From: Cupriavidus basilensis
GTDB taxonomy: Bacteria; Pseudomonadota; Gammaproteobacteria; Burkholderiales; Burkholderiaceae
Direction: 5' to 3'
Assembly (NCBI RefSeq): GCF_008801925.2
Contig: NZ_CP062804.1
Coordinates: forward strand, 186,001 to 250,000
DNA length: 64,000 nt
Below, piece by piece: positions 1 to 8,461 of this stretch (position 1 is its first letter; each line of letters starts with the position of its first letter). The translations under genes were made by a program, and so were the position numbers. The notes beneath the pieces are model-generated. The model did not search any database. It was not told where the DNA came from and worked only from the letters and a program-made list of their open reading frames with translations.

Positions 1-893
1 AGCGTGACGGCGGGGGTGACCGTGTAGTTGGCACCCACGGTGAAGAAGTCGTCGCGCCGGTTGCTGCCGAACACCGAGTTGAACGCGGCGCGGTTGGTGG
101 CCGTGGCGGCGGTCGACATGCTGGTGATGGTGGCGGTATCGGTGCCGCCCTTGGACGAGTCGAAACCAGCGTCGCGGTCGCTGTAGATATAGTTGGCGAA
201 CAGGCTCGCGCGGCCGACCGAGGCCTTCAGCCCGGCCAGGTAGATGCGCGCGGCGCGGCTCATGCTGTCGCGGGTTTGCTGGAAGTCGCCCACGGCCACT
301 AGCGGGCCCGAGGCGTACTTCACGCCCAGCGAGACCGACGACATCGCGGAGCCCTTGCCGGCGGTCTCGCCCAGCGCGTACTCGGCAATCAGCGCCACCG
401 GGCCGTAGTTGCCGGTGTAGCTGATCGCGTTGTCATAGCGCTGGCCGGTCAGGAAGACCATCCACGCATTGGACGGCGCGGCGCCCACGCCGAGCGGGTC
501 CACGTAGTACAGCATGGTGTTGGCCGTGGTGTACTGCCGGCCCAGCGCCACTTCGCCGTAGCGCTTGCTGCCGATCCTCACATACGCCTGGCGCCCGAAC
601 AGCTGGCCCTGCTGGTCGAGCTTGCCGGTGTCCGACAGCAGGCCGTTTTCCAGCACGAAGCCTGCCGACAGATCGCCGCCCAGGTCTTCGCTGCCTTTGA
701 GGCCGAAGCGGCTGCCGGACAGAAAGCCCTCTCCCCCCTGTTGCAGGCCAGCCAGCGCGCTGCCGTTAGGGTCCGAATGGGTCTGGTAGGTGAGCGCGGT
801 GTCGATCACGCCGTACAGCGTGACGCCGCCCTGCGCCATTGCGGCGGCGGGCAGGCTCAATACGAGTGCGCCAAGCCAGTGCTTGTTAATCAT
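1..893 (-). CDS. Gram-negative trimeric porin, C-terminus cut by window edge
   Basis: This is an outer-membrane general diffusion porin of the OmpC/Porin_4 type. The ATG at 891-893 is preceded by a strong ribosome binding site (GGAGGA on the minus strand at about 903-909). The protein opens with a typical signal peptide (basic start, hydrophobic core, cleavage after AMAQ), then GGVTLYGVIDTAL, the usual first beta strand of Burkholderiales porins, and later RFGLKGSEDLGG, the family motif. About 297 codons are visible out of the usual 350-390, so the last strands lie outside the window. It is 126 bp downstream of peptidase E on the same strand but has its own ribosome site. It may admit substrates for the neighbouring peptide genes; that link is inference. 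Confidence 0.93.
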   Translation of the reverse strand, partial: MINKHWLGALVLSLPAAAMAQGGVTLYGVIDTALTYQTHSDPNGSALAGLQQGGEGFLSGSRFGLKGSEDLGGDLSAGFVLENGLLSDTGKLDQQGQLFGRQAYVRIGSKRYGEVALGRQYTTANTMLYYVDPLGVGAAPSNAWMVFLTGQRYDNAISYTGNYGPVALIAEYALGETAGKGSAMSSVSLGVKYASGPLVAVGDFQQTRDSMSRAARIYLAGLKASVGRASLFANYIYSDRDAGFDSSKGGTDTATITSMSTAATATNRAAFNSVFGSNRRDDFFTVGANYTVTPAVT

Positions 894-1019
894 GGTGTTT
901 CCTCCTCCAAGGGTAATAGGGGGCCCGCGCAGGGGTCTTTCGCACTGCGTCGGGGTGTAGCGTGGGTGGTTTGGCGCCGCGAGGCGCCTGGAATCAGGTC
1001 CCGGATTCGGGCCCGGAAA

Positions 1020-1775
1020 TCAGGCCCGGAAGTCTTGCCAGCCATCCATGCCGGCCGGCCCGGTGATACGCGACAAGGGGAAGGTCTCGCCCTCGCGCAG
1101 CGTCTGTACCTGTCCCTCGGCCGTGAAGTGCAGCGCGTGGCGCTCGCCCAGCACCGTGCCGTTGCTGCCGTCGGAGAACAGCGCGGAGCCCTCCGGCAGC
1201 GCGAAGACCTGCTCCGGCGCGTTGATGTGCAGGAACTCCGCCAGGCGCTCTTCGCGGCTTTCACCGTTATGGCCGGCGGGCTTGCCGCTGATGAAGTGCG
1301 GGTTGATCTGGAACGGCACCAGGCGCAGCGCGCGCAGAGAGGGTGGCTGCACGATGGGCATGTCGTTGGTGGTGCGGATGGTCGGGCAGGCCACGTTGCT
1401 GCCGGCGCTCCAGCCCACGTACGGCGTGCCGGCCTGCACCTTGGCGCGGATCGCGTCGACGAGATCGGCGTCGTACAGGCGCTTGAGCAGCGCGAACGTG
1501 TTGCCGCCGCCAACCGCGATGGCTTCGGCCTCGTCCACCGCGCGGCGCGGGTCGGCGCTGTGGTGGATGGACGCCAGCGCGTAGCCCAGGCGCTCGAACA
1601 CGGGCTTGACCATGCCTTGATAGCTATCGAAGCTGAAGGTCACGCCGGCGAAGGGGATGAACAGGACTTTGCGTGGCTCGTGCCTGAGTAGGGCATGGAT
1701 CTGCGCGTCAGCGTGTTCGAGGTAGCCGAGGTTGTCCTTGCGGGAGCTGCTCATCAGCAAGATGCGTTGGTTCAT
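1020..1775 (-). CDS. pepE: Peptidase E (alpha-aspartyl dipeptidase)
   Basis: This cytoplasmic serine peptidase of family S51 hydrolyses dipeptides with N-terminal aspartate. At 251 aa it is close to the family length of about 230. The nucleophile is in GWSAGSN, preceded by the IAVGGGNTFALL loop; the conserved INPHF segment supplies the histidine. The start MNQRILLMSSSRK matches the family's first beta strand. It lies 34 bp downstream of the class V aminotransferase and on the same strand as the OPT transporter and IclR regulator. This arrangement suggests one transcription unit for import and degradation of small acidic peptides. The enzyme assignment is firm; the exact substrate is inferred. 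Confidence 0.9.
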   Translation of the reverse strand: MNQRILLMSSSRKDNLGYLEHADAQIHALLRHEPRKVLFIPFAGVTFSFDSYQGMVKPVFERLGYALASIHHSADPRRAVDEAEAIAVGGGNTFALLKRLYDADLVDAIRAKVQAGTPYVGWSAGSNVACPTIRTTNDMPIVQPPSLRALRLVPFQINPHFISGKPAGHNGESREERLAEFLHINAPEQVFALPEGSALFSDGSNGTVLGERHALHFTAEGQVQTLREGETFPLSRITGPAGMDGWQDFRA

Positions 1776-1809
1776 GTCGGGTTCCGGTAGTTCAATCGTG
1801 ATGTCAGGC

Positions 1810-2994
1810 TCAGGCCACGGTGGCGGCGATCAGTTCGGCCACGCGGTCGATTTCCTCATGGGTATTGAAGTAATGCAGCGAGACGCGTGCCATGGTGGAC
1901 ACGCCGTAGCGCGCCAGGATGGCATCGGCCATGAAATTGCCGGCTTCGATGATGCACTGCTGCTGCTCCAGCGCGGCTACGATCTTGGCCGGGTCCACGC
2001 CGCGCACGTTGAAGGGCACGATGCCGATGCGGTCGGCGGCATGGGATGGGCCGTAGAGTTCGAAGCCAGCGATAGCGGAGAGCTTTTCCACAGCGTAGGC
2101 GGTGAGATCGCGCACGCGCGCTTCGATGGCGTCGATGCCGATGTGTTCCGCATAGCCGATGGCGGTGCCCAGGCCGAGGATGGCCGGCACGATCGGGCAG
2201 CCGGCTTCAAACCGGCGTGCGCCCGGCACCAGCGACAGCGCGCCGGTGGCGCGGTCATAGCTGCCGTTCCACCAGCCCACCAGCGCGGGCTCGATGGTCT
2301 CGATCAACGCGCGGCGCACATAGAGAAACCCCGATCCTTCGGTGGCGCGCAGCGCCTTGCGCCCGCAACCGGCCAGGAAATCGCAATCCAGCGCCTGCAC
2401 GTTGGAGCGCAGCATGCCCACGCTTTGCGCGGCATTGACCAGCGCCAGCACGCCATGCGCGCGTGCCACCGCGCAAATGGCGGCGGCCGGCTGCACCGCG
2501 CCGGTGGAATTGGGCAGGTGCGAGAACGTCAGCAGGCGCGTGCGCGGGGTGACGGCGGCGGCGAAGCTGTCGGGGCTCAGCAGACCTTGCGCATCGGCCG
2601 CGACCATCTTCACCACGATGCCGTGGGTTTGCTCCAGGCGCTTCCACGGCAGCAGGTTGCTGAGCATTTCCGTGTCGGCCACCAGCACTTCGTCGCCCGC
2701 TTGCCAGGCGATGCCGCGCGCCACGATGGAGATGCTCTCGGTGGCATTCTTGGTGAAGGCGATCTCGTCGGCGGCCGCGCCCAGCAGGCCGGCTAGTTGT
2801 GCGCGCGCGGCTTCCACGCGGGCATAGGTGGCCTTGCGGAAGGCCGGCAGGTAGATGCCAACGTGGCCGGTATCGAGCAGGTACGCGCGCACCGCGTCGA
2901 GCACGGCGTCCGGCGGCAGCGAGGCCGCCGCGGTATCGAGATAGATGGTGGAGGCCGTCAGCGGGGTGTCGGCGCGGATTGCTTGGATATCCAT
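1810..2994 (-). CDS. Class V aminotransferase (cysteine desulfurase-like, PLP-dependent)
   Basis: This is a fold-type I PLP enzyme of the SufS/NifS/isopenicillin-N epimerase group. YLDTAAASLPP is near the N-terminus, FTKNATESI is the cofactor phosphate loop, and DCDFLAGCGRKALRATEGSGF contains the likely Schiff-base lysine. The usual His before that Lys is replaced by Arg (GRK rather than GHK). No SufS-type active-site Cys loop was recognised, so it is probably not a true sulfur donor. The ATG at 2994 (MDIQAIRAD) fits the family N-terminus best. An upstream ATG at 3036 would add 14 residues and begin 3 bp after the transporter stop. It is cotranscribed with the OPT transporter and pepE; amino-acid or peptide catabolism is likely, but the substrate is unknown. 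Confidence 0.8.
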   Translation of the reverse strand: MDIQAIRADTPLTASTIYLDTAAASLPPDAVLDAVRAYLLDTGHVGIYLPAFRKATYARVEAARAQLAGLLGAAADEIAFTKNATESISIVARGIAWQAGDEVLVADTEMLSNLLPWKRLEQTHGIVVKMVAADAQGLLSPDSFAAAVTPRTRLLTFSHLPNSTGAVQPAAAICAVARAHGVLALVNAAQSVGMLRSNVQALDCDFLAGCGRKALRATEGSGFLYVRRALIETIEPALVGWWNGSYDRATGALSLVPGARRFEAGCPIVPAILGLGTAIGYAEHIGIDAIEARVRDLTAYAVEKLSAIAGFELYGPSHAADRIGIVPFNVRGVDPAKIVAALEQQQCIIEAGNFMADAILARYGVSTMARVSLHYFNTHEEIDRVAELIAATVA

Positions 2995-3039
2995 GAAACG
3001 TCTCGGGGTGATGCGGGAAAGAAGGTGCTTCGGCAAGGC

Positions 3040-4647
3040 TTACTTGCTCAGCTTGGTGACCGAGCCGAAGAAGCTGAACAGCGCGTCGCCCGCAATGACG
3101 CCGCCGGCGAAGGCGCTCATCTCCGCGATATCGCGCTCGCCACGCAGGCGCAGCAGCACGAAGCGGATCAGCAGCCCTGCGAGTACGGCCCAGCCGGCCA
3201 GCGGCGAGGCGATCAGCATGCCGGTGGACAGCAGGATGCCAAGCTGGCGCCTGGCGCCGCCCAGCCACTGCAACAGCGCGCCCGGAATGGCCCAGATCAC
3301 CAGGTTGCGCGCAATCTCGGCAGACGAGCCGGCCTTGATCGACGCGGCATAGACGCGGTCCACCGGCGGCAGCAGGCCCTGCGAGAAGAAGGTGCCGTGG
3401 AAGACCAGCACCACCACGGCCGCCACGGCAAAGCCGATCATCGCGGCGAAGAACTGTTGCTTGCGCCCGGCCAGCTCCGCCTCCATGTCGCGGCCTTCGC
3501 CGCGCAGCAGATAGCCGGTCTTGAGGTCGTAGCCCATGTCGGCAAAGGCCGGCCCGGTGGCGGCGGAGAAGCCCACCAGCACCGCCAGCGCCGTCGGCGG
3601 GAAACCGATCAGGATGCCGATGGTCAGCGTGATCAGCGCCACCGCGAAGGCCGGGAACCAGCCCGAATGCATGGCCGCGATGCCCACGATGAGCTCGTGC
3701 ACATAGGCGGCAAACGCGGCGTAGAGCACGAATGCCACCAGCATGCCGAGCGACATGTCGGAGACATGGCCGGCTAGCACCGAGATCAGCAGTGCGATGG
3801 CCAGGTAGACCAGGAAGCCGCCCGAGAGAATGCGGCTGGCGCGCGCGGCCGGGACTTCGATGGTGCGGGCGTCGGCGGCGGGGGCGTTGCGCGACTTGTG
3901 GATCTCGCGTGCCACCTGGAACAGCGCCACCAGCCCGGCGCCGATCATCAGGCCGTGCGGGATATAGGCCTTGGCAATGTCGATGCCGAGTAGCGGCACC
4001 GAGTAGCCGCGCGTCAGCAGCCCCAGGCCGAACATGCTCAGCGCGGCCAGGTTGCCGAGGAACGCAGCGCCAAAGGCCGACATCGGGATGCCCAGCCAGG
4101 CCCCGCCCACGCCCACCGCGATGCCCAGGCCGAGAAAGGCCGCCTTGCGCCCGCCGCGGTCGCCAGCCCAGATCGCCTCAGCGGTGGCGATGCCGGCCGG
4201 CCAGGTGCCGGTCGCCGGGAAGATCTTGCTGCCAAATAGGAAATACAGCATGGCGCCGTCGACAAACATGGCGATCACCGCGCCGATCAGCATCGGCGTG
4301 GCCAGCTCCGGCATGCCCATGGCGTAGGGCACGCCGAGCGGGATCATCAGGGAATTGGCCGCGCCGAAGGTGGCCGAGGAAATCGCAGTCTGCACCAGGT
4401 TCTGGCGCTCCAGCACGCGAAAGCGCCGGGTGATCTCCAGCGGGATGCGCGAGAACACAATGGCGATCAGCGCGCCGATGATCGATGTATTGGCCGAGAT
4501 GCCGAGCGAGACGATCAGCTGCATGCCGATCATCGCGCCGAAAACCGACAGCCCCACCGATACCAGCAGCAGGAAGGGTTCGGTGATGCGCGCGCGTGTG
4601 GCGGGCTTGGCCGCCAGGGGTGGGTTCATTGCTGCCGGGGCTTCCAT
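3040..4647 (-). CDS. OPT-family oligopeptide transporter
   Basis: This is a polytopic inner-membrane protein of about 535 aa with many hydrophobic helices. The motif TGTWPAGIATAEAI (around residues 145-160) is typical of the OPT/YSL oligopeptide transporter superfamily, whose members are proton-coupled importers of peptides or metal chelates. The start at 4647 (MEAPAAMNPP) has an AAAGG ribosome site about 6 bases upstream; an ATG 14 codons earlier is less well placed. Downstream lie an aminotransferase and peptidase E, and upstream, 48 bp away on the same strand, is an IclR regulator. The context supports uptake of small peptides for intracellular cleavage by PepE; that function is inferred. 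Confidence 0.82.
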   Translation of the reverse strand: MEAPAAMNPPLAAKPATRARITEPFLLLVSVGLSVFGAMIGMQLIVSLGISANTSIIGALIAIVFSRIPLEITRRFRVLERQNLVQTAISSATFGAANSLMIPLGVPYAMGMPELATPMLIGAVIAMFVDGAMLYFLFGSKIFPATGTWPAGIATAEAIWAGDRGGRKAAFLGLGIAVGVGGAWLGIPMSAFGAAFLGNLAALSMFGLGLLTRGYSVPLLGIDIAKAYIPHGLMIGAGLVALFQVAREIHKSRNAPAADARTIEVPAARASRILSGGFLVYLAIALLISVLAGHVSDMSLGMLVAFVLYAAFAAYVHELIVGIAAMHSGWFPAFAVALITLTIGILIGFPPTALAVLVGFSAATGPAFADMGYDLKTGYLLRGEGRDMEAELAGRKQQFFAAMIGFAVAAVVVLVFHGTFFSQGLLPPVDRVYAASIKAGSSAEIARNLVIWAIPGALLQWLGGARRQLGILLSTGMLIASPLAGWAVLAGLLIRFVLLRLRGERDIAEMSAFAGGVIAGDALFSFFGSVTKLSK

Positions 4648-4695
4648 GGTTCTACCTTTCATCATCTGTCCTGCCAGTGTTCTCCGCACGTTTTT

Positions 4696-5430
4696 TTAGC
4701 GGATGAAGCCGGCAACCTCCTCGATTGGCCCCTTGGCCCGGCGCATCGCGTCCAGCAGGCGGGGTACGGCCTGTATGTCCAGTCTTTGCAGCGGCCCGGC
4801 GATGCCCAGCGAGCCCACCACCGCGCGCCCGTCGCGCGACCACAGTGGCACCGCCAGCCCGGCCACCGCGGCGGCGGCTTCTTCACGGGTATGCGCCCAG
4901 CCGTCGGCGCGGATGCGGGTGAGCTGTGCCTCCAGCGCATCCACCGCCGCGTCCTGCCAGCCGCCCGCGCGGTACACCTGCAGGCGCAAGGACTCGTCCT
5001 GGAAGGCCAGGATGGCCTTGGCATGCGCGCCGGCAACCAGCGGGAAGCGCTGGCCCACTTCGATGGAAAAGCGCAGCTGGTGCGGGCTCTGTGCAATGTC
5101 CGTGCACAAGCCCTCAAGGCCCTCGCGCCAGGACAGAAAGACGGTCTCGCCGCTCTGCGCGGCCAGCGCCTCCAGCGCGGGCTGCACGACTTCGCTGGGC
5201 GAGAAAGCCTTGCGCGTGGCCTGCCCTAGTTCCAGCCAGCGCAGGCCCAGGCCATAGCGGCCGGCCGCGTCCTGCACCAGGAAGCCGTTGGCGGCGAAGG
5301 TCGCAAGCACGCGATGTACCACCGCATGGTGAATGCCGGCGTGCTTGGCGAGTTCGCGCACGCCCCAGCTCGGCTGACGCACGCTGAAATGCGTCAGCAG
5401 GCCGCGGGCGCCGTTGAGGGTCTTGAGCAT
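4696..5430 (-). CDS. IclR-family transcriptional regulator
   Basis: This 244-aa DNA-binding regulator has an N-terminal winged helix-turn-helix (residues about 1-60, VRELAKHAGIHHAVVHRVL) followed by the IclR effector-binding domain (residues about 75-240). It is the first gene of the minus-strand set that continues with the OPT transporter, aminotransferase and pepE, so it is probably their local, possibly autoregulated, regulator. It is strikingly similar to the IclR protein at 8458-9222, for example in VVHRVLATFAANGFLVQDA and GAHAKAILAFQD, so the two are recent paralogues. The start at 5430 is supported by alignment with that paralogue. The effector is unknown. Confidence 0.9.
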   Translation of the reverse strand: MLKTLNGARGLLTHFSVRQPSWGVRELAKHAGIHHAVVHRVLATFAANGFLVQDAAGRYGLGLRWLELGQATRKAFSPSEVVQPALEALAAQSGETVFLSWREGLEGLCTDIAQSPHQLRFSIEVGQRFPLVAGAHAKAILAFQDESLRLQVYRAGGWQDAAVDALEAQLTRIRADGWAHTREEAAAAVAGLAVPLWSRDGRAVVGSLGIAGPLQRLDIQAVPRLLDAMRRAKGPIEEVAGFIR

Positions 5431-5455
5431 GCGATCTTTGTGTCTTGCTGTTTTT

Positions 5456-5480
5456 GTCTCTATATAAGAGACAGCGTCTC
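5456..5480. promoter_or_regulatory. Candidate IclR operator: overlapping inverted repeats
   Basis: Upstream of the IclR gene lie GTCTCT (5456-5461) and AGAGAC (5467-5472), a 6-bp dyad around TATAA, immediately followed by GTCTC at 5476-5480, which forms a second dyad GAGAC-AGC-GTCTC. Three alternating half-sites in 25 bp, 26-50 bp from the start codon, are typical of a repressor site. The AT-rich centre may also be the -10 region. Assignment to the neighbouring IclR protein is inferred from position. Confidence 0.5.
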
Positions 5481-5629
5481 TTTATTTGTAAAATGCTAGG
5501 CCTCGCCATGGACTCGAACAATCAGGGTAAACACGGAATGCTGCCGCGCAACGGTGCACGTGTGCGTGCTTTGCCACGCCACAACGCCGCCTATACTTGG
5601 GCGGGAATGTGCAAAGGAAAGGGTTCTGC

Positions 5630-8461
5630 ATGCCAGTCCAAGAGCAGCCTTCGGATGACGAACTGGCCCGCATCGCGCGCCGGCGCAGGCAACTCGGGAT
5701 TGCCCGGCGTACGCGCGATGGCGACAGCAACTGGGCACTGGCACTCTCGGGCGGCGGGATCCGCAGCGCGACGTTCTGCCTGGGCGTGATGCAGGCACTG
5801 GCCAAGGCGCCTGCGCCGCCGGTGGCCGGTCCTGCGCTGCACGCAGTTGCCAGGCAGGCGCCGGCGGATGCCGTCCAGGAAGGCGACGGGCCGGATGCCA
5901 TCGTTCCCGCCCCCGCGCCAGCCACCACCTCCTTGCTCGGCCAGTTTGATTACCTGTCCACCGTCAGCGGCGGCGGCTACATCGGTGCTTTCTTCTGCAG
6001 CCTGTTTGTACCGGGCAGGTTGAAGCCGGGCACCACGCCGCCGGAGGCTGCGGCACTTGCTTACCGCACGTTGCAGCATGAGCCGCCGGAGCGCATCCGC
6101 TCGTCGGCGTCCTACGCCTCCGATCCGGGGCGCGCCGCGGTGGCGTGGCTGCGCGAGAACGGCCGTTATTTGACGCCGACCGGCGCTGGCGATTCGCTTT
6201 ACGCGGCCTCGCTGGTGGTGCGCAACTGGTTTGCCATGCAGTACGTGATCGGCAGCGCGCTGCTGTTGCTGCTGGCGGTGCTGGCGCTGCTGCGCCATCT
6301 CGCTATCGGCACCTGGCTCGACCTGGGCCGGCACGAGCTGGACCTGCTGCACGACGCTCGCCAGGTCTTCAACGAGGGGGGGCTGGCGATCTGGTGGAGC
6401 GAGCTGCTGTGGCTGCCGCTGGCGGCGCTCCTGCTGTTTGCCGTGCCGCCGGGCGTGGCGTACTGGCTGGTCTATCCGCACGGCGGCAATGGCAAGGCGG
6501 CCTTGCGCTTTGACAGCCTCGCCACGCGGCTGGCCGCGCTGGCTGGTGTGGCGATGCTGGTCATGGCCGCGGTCCTGCACCACCTTGGTCCGGGGCTGGT
6601 GCTGTCGTGCCTGCTGCTGGCGATGGCGGTGCTGACGCTGTCAGGCGTGGCTTGCTGCTTTGTGTTGTGCCGGGTGCCGCCGGCCACCGTGCAGGACTAC
6701 CGGGTGCGGGCCACGCGCCTGCTGAGCCAGGCCATTGGCATTGCGCTGTGGCTCGCGGCGCTGGGCGTGGCGGACACCGTGGCGCGCACCTTCTATCTCT
6801 ACACGCAGGCCTCCCATCAGTCCTGGCGCACGCTCTGGCCGGCGGGGATGCTGGGTGCGCTGGTCTGGCTCATCCGCTATGGCGCGGCGCTGCTCGATGG
6901 CAAGGGAGGCAATGGCGGCAATGGCAAGGGTGATACGTGGCGCGCGCGTCTGCCTGTGTCGCTGCTGGCGGGCATTGCCGCCGCCGTGGTGGCGCTGCTG
7001 GTCTTCGTGCTGTGGTCGTGGCTGGTGCTGTGGGTGCGCTGGAATGGCGGCGAGCCGCTCGACTGGTTTACCTTCGGCAACGCCTACACCACGCCGGTGC
7101 TGTGCACGCTGATCGTGCTGGCGCTCGGGCTGACCATGATCGCCGGGCGTTTCGCCGGTTTCCTGAACCTGTCGACGCTGCAGCCGTTTTACTCGGCCCG
7201 GCTGACCCGCGCCTACCTCGGCGGCTCCAACGGCAAGCGCTTCATGCCCGGCAGCGGCGCGGCGCCCGCGCAGCAGCATGCCAGCCAGCGCGCCAGGCTG
7301 AGCGTGGCAGAGCCCGCGGACGGCGACGCGCTCAGCCTGAACACCTACTACGATCCCGCCATGCTGGCGCCGCTGCACCTGATCAATGTCACGCTCAACC
7401 TCACGGTGGATCCCGCCGAGCAACTGGTGCAGCGCGATCGCAAGGGCAAGCCGCTTTGCGTGGCGCCAGGCCCCTTCGTGCTGCCGGCAACGGCCTCGCG
7501 CACCATGCCGGAGGATGCCTTCGTGCGTTTCACCGTGGACGGGCAGCGCTATTTTCCGGAAACGCACAAGGCGGGTGGCAGCGAGCTTTCGCAATCGCGC
7601 ACGTTGGGCGACTGGATCGCGACCTCGGGTGCGGCGGTCTCCACCGGGCTGGGCCGCTCGACCACGCTGGGCACGTCGCTGCTGCTAGGGCTGGCCAACC
7701 TGCGCCTGGGCACCTGGTGGCCGTCGTACCCGCTGGATGCCGGCAGCGCGCCGCGCGCCGGCGGCGCAGAGCGCAACCGCGTGCAGGCGGACCTGCCCGG
7801 GTCGCCCTGGCTGGGCGGGTTGATCACGCTGTTCCGCACGCAGTACTACCTGGCCTGCGAACTGAGCGCGCGCTTTCATGGCACGCGGCGCGGCTGGCAA
7901 TACCTGTCGGACGGCGGGCATTTCGAGAACACCGCCGTGTATGAGTTGCTGCGGCCCGAGCGCGGGGTGGGGCTGATCGTGCTGTGCGATTGCGGAGCGG
8001 ACCCGGACTACCAGTTCGGCGACCTGGCCAACCTGATCCGGCTGGCCCGCATCGACATGGGGCTGGAGATCGTGGTCGATGCCGCGGCCGCCGTCGATGC
8101 CGTGCTGGGCAGCGTGTTCGGCACGCCGGAGGATTTTTTGCCGGCGGCCCGCCAGAACCCGGCAACGGCCAACAAGTGCGCGCTGCTGTTGAACGTGTAC
8201 CGTGCGCCTGAGCCCGCCGCCACGCGCCGTCCCGTATCGCGCATCGTGCTGCTCAAGCCCTGCCCGGTTGCTTCGGCGCCGGTTGATGTGCAGCAGTACC
8301 GCGCCGGCCATCCGGCGTTTCCGCAGGAACCCACGATCGAGCAGTTCTTCAATGAAGCGCAGTGGGAGAGCTACCGCGAGCTGGGGTACTCCATCGGCCA
8401 GCTTGTGTTCGGTGGTGGCGCCGGCGGCGACGCGGTGGCGCGCGCCTTGTGGGCGCGCTAG
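5630..8461 (+). CDS. Membrane-embedded patatin-like phospholipase
   Basis: This 943-aa protein carries a patatin (Ser-Asp dyad lipid acylhydrolase) catalytic site broken up by a membrane domain. The oxyanion-hole motif GGGIRS is at residues 41-46 and the nucleophile Ser113 lies in STVSGGGY. Seven or so hydrophobic helices follow between about residues 205 and 515. The conserved DGG with catalytic Asp761 appears only after them (SDGGHFENTAVYELL). Ordinary patatin domains hold Ser and Asp within roughly 200 residues. The start at 5630 (MPVQEQPSDD) has an AAAGGAAAGGG ribosome site. A TTG at 5597 is possible but has poorer support. The gene converges on the downstream IclR gene with a 4-bp overlap of stop codons. 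Its substrate, probably membrane phospholipid, is inferred. Confidence 0.85.
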   Translation: MPVQEQPSDDELARIARRRRQLGIARRTRDGDSNWALALSGGGIRSATFCLGVMQALAKAPAPPVAGPALHAVARQAPADAVQEGDGPDAIVPAPAPATTSLLGQFDYLSTVSGGGYIGAFFCSLFVPGRLKPGTTPPEAAALAYRTLQHEPPERIRSSASYASDPGRAAVAWLRENGRYLTPTGAGDSLYAASLVVRNWFAMQYVIGSALLLLLAVLALLRHLAIGTWLDLGRHELDLLHDARQVFNEGGLAIWWSELLWLPLAALLLFAVPPGVAYWLVYPHGGNGKAALRFDSLATRLAALAGVAMLVMAAVLHHLGPGLVLSCLLLAMAVLTLSGVACCFVLCRVPPATVQDYRVRATRLLSQAIGIALWLAALGVADTVARTFYLYTQASHQSWRTLWPAGMLGALVWLIRYGAALLDGKGGNGGNGKGDTWRARLPVSLLAGIAAAVVALLVFVLWSWLVLWVRWNGGEPLDWFTFGNAYTTPVLCTLIVLALGLTMIAGRFAGFLNLSTLQPFYSARLTRAYLGGSNGKRFMPGSGAAPAQQHASQRARLSVAEPADGDALSLNTYYDPAMLAPLHLINVTLNLTVDPAEQLVQRDRKGKPLCVAPGPFVLPATASRTMPEDAFVRFTVDGQRYFPETHKAGGSELSQSRTLGDWIATSGAAVSTGLGRSTTLGTSLLLGLANLRLGTWWPSYPLDAGSAPRAGGAERNRVQADLPGSPWLGGLITLFRTQYYLACELSARFHGTRRGWQYLSDGGHFENTAVYELLRPERGVGLIVLCDCGADPDYQFGDLANLIRLARIDMGLEIVVDAAAAVDAVLGSVFGTPEDFLPAARQNPATANKCALLLNVYRAPEPAATRRPVSRIVLLKPCPVASAPVDVQQYRAGHPAFPQEPTIEQFFNEAQWESYRELGYSIGQLVFGGGAGGDAVARALWAR

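Noticed and set aside
1810..3036. Class V aminotransferase as a SufS/IscS cysteine desulfurase
   Set aside because: No active-site Cys loop was recognised and the His next to the PLP Lys is Arg; no other Fe-S assembly genes are nearby.
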